A stretch of 64,000 nt of DNA, from assembly GCF_019510245.1 (NCBI RefSeq), contig NZ_JAEKKT010000132.1:1-64000 (forward strand), read 5' to 3'. Positions 59,968 through 64,000 of this stretch are shown piece by piece. How positions within the stretch are numbered: position 1 is the stretch's first letter; every line of letters starts with the position of its first letter. A program made the position numbers and the translations under genes. Below the pieces are notes generated by a model. It was given only the letters and a program-made list of their open reading frames with translations, ran no database searches and was not told where the DNA came from. Source of the DNA: Streptomyces sp. (GTDB lineage Bacteria > Actinomycetota > Actinomycetes > Streptomycetales > Streptomycetaceae).

Positions 59968-61437
59968 TCAGCGACGCCTCAGTACCAGTCCGGACACGGC
60001 CCCCGCGGCCGCTGTCGCGGCGAGCGCCCATGCGCAGGCTGTCAGCGCCTCCGCAGAGGTATACGCCTGCGGGCCCCCAACTGACTCAAGCCGGTTCAAG
60101 AACAGTGTGCCGAACGCGGCGACGCCGATGAGCTGACCGAGCTGGGTGACGGTCGCGAGCAGTCCGCTGGCGTCCGCGGCGTCCTCGGGGCGCACGGTTG
60201 CGAGCGCGCCGGTGAGCGTGGGACTGAAAGCGAGCGCGAGCCCCGCGCCCACGCCGGCGTACGCCACATAGAGCCGCGCGCCCCCGTCGCCGCCCCCGTC
60301 GAAGGCCAGCCCGACCCCGGCCACGCCCAGCGCCGTGAGCACGAACCCGGCCGGGGGCAGCGCCCGCTGCCAGACCGCCGGCCACCTGCGCCAGGTGAGG
60401 GCGACCGCGCCGAAGACGACGGCGGTCGGCGCGAAGGTGAGACCGGCCCGCTGCGCGCTGTAGCCGAGGCCGCGCTGGACGTGCAGGGTGAGGGTGAAGA
60501 GGAATCCGGCGTTGACGGCCATGACGGCGAGGATCCGCAGGACGGCCAGGCCCATGCCGGGGTGGCGCAGTACCCGGGGTGCGACGATCGGGGCGCCCCC
60601 GCGCCGGGCCAGCCTTGCCTCGTACCCGCAGAACAGCGCGAACAGGAGCACGGCGGCGGCCAGGGACAGCCAGGACCACAGCGGCCAGTCCTCCTCCTGG
60701 CCGAGGACCAGGGGGACGGTCAGCAGCGACACGGCGGCCGCCAGCAGGACCAGGCCGGGCAGGTCCAGGCCGCGTGCCCGCTCGGGACCGGATCCGGCGC
60801 CGGGCGGCAGGACACGTCGGCCGAGGACGAGAAGTACGGCGCCGACGGGCACGTTGACGAGGAAGACCGGCCGCCAGCCGGTGCCGAACAGGTCGGCGCT
60901 GACCAGGACGCCGCCGATGATCTGGCCGGCGGCGGCGCCGACCGCGAGGACCGCGGAGTAGGCGCCGAGTGCCCGTATGCGGGCCTCGCCGGTGAAGGCG
61001 TGCTGGATGATGCTGAGGACCTGCGGGATCATCACCGCCGATCCGGCGCCCTGCACCAGCCGGAACACGATCAGCTCGGTTGCTCCCTGGGCCAGGCCGC
61101 AGGCGAGCGACGCCGTGGTGAACAGGGCGAGGCCGGCGAGGTGGACCCGGCCGTGGCCGAGCCGGTCGCCGAGCCGGGCACCGGTGATCAGCAGCACCGA
61201 GTACGTGATGGCGTAGCCGGCCACGACCAGTTGCAAGTCGGCGCCCGTGGCGTTGAGTTCGGAACCCATGGTGGGGGCCGCGACGTTCACGATGAAGACG
61301 TCCAGCACGGCCATGAACAGGGCCGCGAGGACGACCACGAGGAGCAGCCGGGGCCGGTTGTCAGTGCCGGGTGTTTCACTTCTCGCAGGGGTCGGAGCGG
61401 CTGCGGGACCTGGTCCCTTCCGGGATGTCGTCGTCAT
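59968..61437 (-). CDS. MFS drug exporter (DHA2/EmrB-QacA type)
   Basis: 489-residue transporter with about 14 hydrophobic helices. Signature segments of the DHA2 family: ALFMAVLDVFIVNVAAPTM in helix 1, ITGARLGDRLGHGRVHLAG in loop 2-3, FRLVQGAGSAVMIPQVLS and GQIIGGVLVSADLFGTGWRPVFLVNVPVG. ATG at 61437. It is divergent from an XRE regulator with a 123-base gap, the usual arrangement of an efflux pump and its controller. Substrate unknown. Confidence 0.9.
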   Translation of the reverse strand: MTTTSRKGPGPAAAPTPARSETPGTDNRPRLLLVVVLAALFMAVLDVFIVNVAAPTMGSELNATGADLQLVVAGYAITYSVLLITGARLGDRLGHGRVHLAGLALFTTASLACGLAQGATELIVFRLVQGAGSAVMIPQVLSIIQHAFTGEARIRALGAYSAVLAVGAAAGQIIGGVLVSADLFGTGWRPVFLVNVPVGAVLLVLGRRVLPPGAGSGPERARGLDLPGLVLLAAAVSLLTVPLVLGQEEDWPLWSWLSLAAAVLLFALFCGYEARLARRGGAPIVAPRVLRHPGMGLAVLRILAVMAVNAGFLFTLTLHVQRGLGYSAQRAGLTFAPTAVVFGAVALTWRRWPAVWQRALPPAGFVLTALGVAGVGLAFDGGGDGGARLYVAYAGVGAGLALAFSPTLTGALATVRPEDAADASGLLATVTQLGQLIGVAAFGTLFLNRLESVGGPQAYTSAEALTACAWALAATAAAGAVSGLVLRRR

Positions 61438-61482
61438 GCGACCGAGCGTGGCGGCGGGCCGGTACGGGTGCCGAGAGCCCGC

Positions 61483-61510
61483 CGATGCTGGTACTGGCAG
61501 CACCTGGCAG
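61483..61510. promoter_or_regulatory. Candidate operator between MFS exporter and XRE regulator
   Basis: GATGCTGGTACTGGCAGCACCTGGCAG holds the inverted arms TGCTG and CAGCA (7 bases apart) and repeated CTGG(T/C)A units. It lies in the 123-base divergent region. The site is a guess from its repeats and position. Confidence 0.35.
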
Positions 61511-61560
61511 GGGACGGGGGCTGCGCCCACGACGGAGACGTGACGACGGGGGACGTGACG

Positions 61561-62472
61561 ATGGCGACGACAGCACACCGCCGCAGGCCCGAGCTGGCTG
61601 CGTTCCTGCGCAGCAGGCGGGCCCGGGTGCAGCCCGCGGACGTCGGGATGCCGCCGGGGCTGCGGCGGCGTACGCCCGGGCTGCGCCGGGAGGAGGTCGC
61701 CCAGCTCCCGGGCGTGGGCGTGACCTGGTACACGTGGCTGGAGCAGGGCCGGCCGATCAACGCGTCGGCGCAGGTGCTGGACGCGGTGGCGCGGACCCTG
61801 ATGCTGGACCTGCCGGAGCGGGAGCATCTGTACCGGCTGGCGGAGGTGCCGTTCGCCCCGGTGCCGCAGAGGCTGTCCCGAACGGTCGGCGCGGAGGTGC
61901 AGGGCATCATCGACGCGCTGGACCCGCTGATGGCGGTGGTGTACACGTCACGCTACGACGTGCTGGCCACCAACGCCGCCTACCGGGACCTGTTCCTGGT
62001 GCCGGAGACGGTGCGGATCGGTGTGCCGAACGTGCTGTGGACGCTGTTCACGGTCCCGGTGGAGAGCAGCCCGGTGGTGCACCTGCAGCGTGAGCTGCCG
62101 GTGATGGTGGCGACCCTGCGTTCCTCCTACGGCAGACATGTCGGCGAGCCGGCCTGGGAGGACTTCATACGGGCGCTGTCCCAGGCCAGTGGGTACTTCG
62201 CCCGGTTGTGGGAGAGCGGGGCGGTGGCGCAGCCGGGGCCGCGGGTGAAGACGTTCCGTCATGAGGCGGTGGGCGAGCTGCGGATGACGTCGCAGTCGCT
62301 GTCGATCGACGGGATGCCGGAGGCGCGGATCGTGGTGTACACGCCGGAGGACGAACGGACGCGGGAGCGGGTGGCGTTGCTGCGGGAGCGCAGGCAGCGG
62401 CTGTGGCCGGTGACGGAGGAGGAGGCCACCGAGATCCTCCGGGAGTGGGACACGAGAAATCCCGCCCTCTGA
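61561..62472 (+). CDS. XRE-family regulator with MmyB-like ligand domain
   Basis: 303-residue regulator. N-terminal helix-turn-helix: ELAAFLRSRRARVQPADVG, GLRREEVAQLPGVGVTWYTWLEQGR; the WYTWLEQGR phrase is a hallmark of MmyB/XRE proteins of actinobacteria. The C-terminal part (about 110-290; DPLMAVVYTSRYDVLATNAAY) is the MmyB-like PAS-related ligand domain thought to bind fatty acids. ATG at 61561 with GGGGGA eight bases upstream. Divergent from the MFS exporter it probably controls. The stop lies inside the hairpin at 62458-62486. Confidence 0.9.
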   Translation: MATTAHRRRPELAAFLRSRRARVQPADVGMPPGLRRRTPGLRREEVAQLPGVGVTWYTWLEQGRPINASAQVLDAVARTLMLDLPEREHLYRLAEVPFAPVPQRLSRTVGAEVQGIIDALDPLMAVVYTSRYDVLATNAAYRDLFLVPETVRIGVPNVLWTLFTVPVESSPVVHLQRELPVMVATLRSSYGRHVGEPAWEDFIRALSQASGYFARLWESGAVAQPGPRVKTFRHEAVGELRMTSQSLSIDGMPEARIVVYTPEDERTRERVALLRERRQRLWPVTEEEATEILREWDTRNPAL

Positions 62473-62486
62473 AAGAGGACGGGATT
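62458..62486. terminator. Bidirectional terminator between XRE gene and tRNA-Ala copy 2
   Basis: Arms AATCCCG-C-CCTCT and AGAGG-A-CGGGATT with one mismatch and a short GAA(A) loop. It spans the stop codon of the XRE gene and is 48 bases beyond the tRNA 3' end. Confidence 0.7.
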
Positions 62487-62534
62487 CCCATCACCGATCT
62501 TTGACAACTCGACAGTGTGTGGAGTGCCGATCTG

Positions 62535-62607
62535 TGGAGCTAAGGAGAATTGAACTCCTGACCTCCTGCATGCCATGCAGGCGCTCTACCAACTGAGCTA
62601 TAGCCCC
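62535..62607 (-). tRNA. tRNA-Ala(GGC), copy 2
   Basis: 73 bases identical to copy 1 at 58113, with anticodon GGC and the G3:U70 pair. CCA is not encoded. The 4 bases downstream of the 3' end (CAGA on the minus strand) are also shared, but no longer flank identity is seen. Confidence 0.97.
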
Positions 62608-62717
62608 TTGCGCTCTTCCCGTCTTTCCGCTCGGCGGGGCGAACAAGAAGAACTTTAGCCTGCGACCTGCCGGAAAGTGAAATCCGGGTCCCGGCGGGGC
62701 GGGGTGGCCGCCGGATC

Positions 62718-63386
62718 TCAGTCGTCGTCGCCGAGGACTGGCTCCGGGAGGGTGCCGGCGTTGTGCTCCAGGAGCCGCCAGCCGCGGGCGCCTTCGCCGA
62801 GCACGGACCAGCAGCAGTTGGTGAGGCCGCCGAGGCTCTCCCAGTGCCGGGACTCCAGGCCGAGGAGGCGGCCGATGGTGGTGCGGATGGTGCCGCCGTG
62901 GCTGACGACCACGAGGGTGCCGTCCTCGGGGAGCTTCTCGGCGTGCCGGAGCACGACGGGGGCGGCCCGGTCGGCGACCTCGGTCTCCAGTTCGCCGCCA
63001 CCGCGGCGGACCGGCTCGCCGCGCTTCCAGGCGGCGTACTCGTCGCCGTGGCGGGCGATGATCTCCTCGTGGGTGAGGCCCTGCCACACGCCCGCGTAGG
63101 TCTCCCGCAGCCCCTCGTCGCGGATCACGTCGAGGGAGGTGAGGGCGGCGAGCTGGGCGGCCGTGTCGGCGGCCCGCCGCAGGTCGGAGGAGACGATCGC
63201 GTCCGGGCCGAGGGAGGCGAGCAGGCGGGCCGCGCGGCGGGCCTGGCCGATGCCGGTCTCGGTGAGCTCGACGTCGGTGGAGCCCTGGAAGCGGCGCTCC
63301 ACGTTCCAGGCGGTCTGGCCGTGCCGCCACAGGATGATGCGGCGGCCGCGGCCCCTGCTGTCGGTCACCTCGCCCGTGGCGCTCAT
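62718..63386 (-). CDS. Histidine phosphatase (phosphoglycerate-mutase-like)
   Basis: 222-residue phosphatase of the histidine phosphatase superfamily. Catalytic His in LWRHGQTAWN (RHG motif), second His in VVVSHGGTIRTT; SSDLRRAADTAAQL and the acid in LRETYAGVWQG complete the site. Often annotated as GpgP or phosphoglycerate mutase family; a specific substrate is not clear. The start overlaps the rsfS stop by one base (TGATG). Together they follow the LytR_C gene leftward, the usual nadD/rsfS neighbourhood. Confidence 0.9.
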   Translation of the reverse strand: MSATGEVTDSRGRGRRIILWRHGQTAWNVERRFQGSTDVELTETGIGQARRAARLLASLGPDAIVSSDLRRAADTAAQLAALTSLDVIRDEGLRETYAGVWQGLTHEEIIARHGDEYAAWKRGEPVRRGGGELETEVADRAAPVVLRHAEKLPEDGTLVVVSHGGTIRTTIGRLLGLESRHWESLGGLTNCCWSVLGEGARGWRLLEHNAGTLPEPVLGDDD

Positions 63387-63829
63387 CACCAGTTCCCGCC
63401 CGGCTCGCCGGAGTCCTCGGCGGCCTGCAGTCGGGCGTGCTCCGCGGCCTTGCCGCGGGTGGCCTTGGCGTCGGCGGGCAGTTCGATCTCGGGGCAGTCC
63501 TTCCACAGCCGTTCCAGGGCGTAGAAGACGCGCTCCTCGCTGTGCTGGACGTGGACGACGATGTCCACGTAGTCGAGCAGGATCCAGCGGGACTCCCGGT
63601 CGCCCTCGCGGCGCACCGGCTTGGCGCCGAGTTCTTTCTGGAGGCGTTCCTCGATCTCGTCGACGATCGACTTGACCTGGCGGTCGTTGGGCGCGGAGGC
63701 CAGCAGGAAGGCGTCCGTGATCGACAGGACGTCGCTGACGTCGTAGGCGATGACGTCGTGGGCGAGCTTGTCGGCGGCCGCCTGGGCGGCGGCGGTGATG
63801 AGCTCGAGGGAACGGTCGGTTGCGGTCAC
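63386..63829 (-). CDS. rsfS: Ribosome silencing factor RsfS
   Basis: 147-residue RsfS/Iojap/DUF143 protein that binds uL14 and blocks joining of subunits in starvation. Hallmarks: AYDVSDVLSITDAFLLASAPNDRQV, GDRESRWILLDYVDIVVHVQH and YALERLWKDCPEI. GTG at 63829 (VTATDRSLELI) with GGAAAG upstream is chosen; the frame is open 60 bases further. The C-terminal 30 residues are a charged extension. Normally it is downstream of nadD; here a LytR_C gene lies upstream. Confidence 0.95.
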   Translation of the reverse strand: MTATDRSLELITAAAQAAADKLAHDVIAYDVSDVLSITDAFLLASAPNDRQVKSIVDEIEERLQKELGAKPVRREGDRESRWILLDYVDIVVHVQHSEERVFYALERLWKDCPEIELPADAKATRGKAAEHARLQAAEDSGEPGGNW

Positions 63830-63930
63830 TGCGTGGCTTTCCGTCGGCGGTCGTTTGACCTCAAGGGTCTCACGGACCGCCGGGCGCACCCCACGTGATT
63901 ACCGGGTCACGTGGGGTGCGGCCGGCCGTC

Positions 63931-64000
63931 TCAGGAGGAGGACGGCTTGTAGTCCTGGCCGAGGACGACCGAGACGTCGGCGCCCGAGCCCACGGTGCCC
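63931..64000 (-). CDS. C-terminal end of a LytR_C-domain protein (partial)
   Basis: Only the last 22 codons are in the window, ending GADVSVVLGQDYKPSSS and TGA. The ADVSVVLGQDY phrase is the usual end of a LytR C-terminal domain, found alone or in LytR-CpsA-Psr proteins acting in cell-wall polymer attachment. This placement beside rsfS is common in Streptomyces. The remainder is outside the window, so the full protein type cannot be told. Confidence 0.7.
   Translation of the reverse strand, partial: GTVGSGADVSVVLGQDYKPSSS

Noticed and set aside
58113..62607. Integrated genomic island with tRNA attachment site
   Set aside because: No integrase, excisionase or phage gene, and identity does not extend beyond the tRNA genes by more than a few bases; kept only as a weak observation.

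Overview
This 64 kb window is chromosomal DNA from a high-G+C actinobacterium, almost certainly Streptomyces. The base composition is very G+C rich, codons end in G or C, GTG starts are common, and the gene order around hrcA-dnaJ, hemW, lepA-rpsT-holA, comEC-comEA-leuS and rsfS is the one known from Streptomyces core chromosomes. No phage, plasmid or insertion-sequence genes were found; the one clear selfish element is an intein inside PhoH.

Layout. 1-1.6 kb: end of an ammonium transporter and its PII protein GlnK. 1.5-4.7 kb: a three-gene set of exported proteins resembling a WxL cell-surface module. 5.1-9.9 kb: leftward operon phoH(intein)-ybeY-CNNM/CBS-mmcQ-CDA-like. 10-17 kb: FAD-binding dehydrogenase subunit, PfkB kinase, a glucarate catabolism pair (gudD, kdgD) with a divergent IclR regulator, and an MFS transporter. 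17-26 kb: HIT-rnz-deaminase operon, a tricorn protease, a lipoprotein-like protein, a VOC protein, rsmE and a nitronate monooxygenase. 26-31 kb: dnaJ-hrcA behind a CIRCE operator, an MBL hydrolase, a DUF3097 protein and hemW. 31.5-38 kb: a signalling module (RsbW-GAF-PP2C protein divergent from a poly-HAMP hybrid kinase plus response regulator); the kinase gene carries an apparent 1-nt deletion. 38-50 kb: acyl-CoA synthetase, lepA, rpsT, holA, YceI, NAT, comEC, comEA. 50-55 kb: degV, a membrane protein and leuS behind a leucine attenuator. 55-58 kb: a cytochrome-b-like membrane protein with a NuoF-ferredoxin fusion. 58-64 kb: two identical tRNA-Ala(GGC) genes enclosing a GT87 glycosyltransferase, two small zinc-ribbon proteins, an MFS exporter and its XRE regulator; then a histidine phosphatase, rsfS and the tail of a LytR_C protein.

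The most rewarding observations are: (1) a 360-residue class 3 intein with a LAGLIDADG endonuclease domain inside PhoH; (2) a classical ribosome-mediated attenuator upstream of leuS, with a 12-residue leader peptide holding three consecutive Leu codons and apparently translated from a leaderless transcript; (3) a WxL-like surface module in a Gram-positive high-GC genome; (4) a 276-bp repeat array in the hybrid kinase gene whose periodicity drops to 275 exactly where the reading frame breaks; (5) two tandem-repeat tracts (34-bp and 14-bp units) and a family of interspersed inverted repeats at gene ends. All functional statements are from reading sequence and remembered family knowledge; no database search was run.
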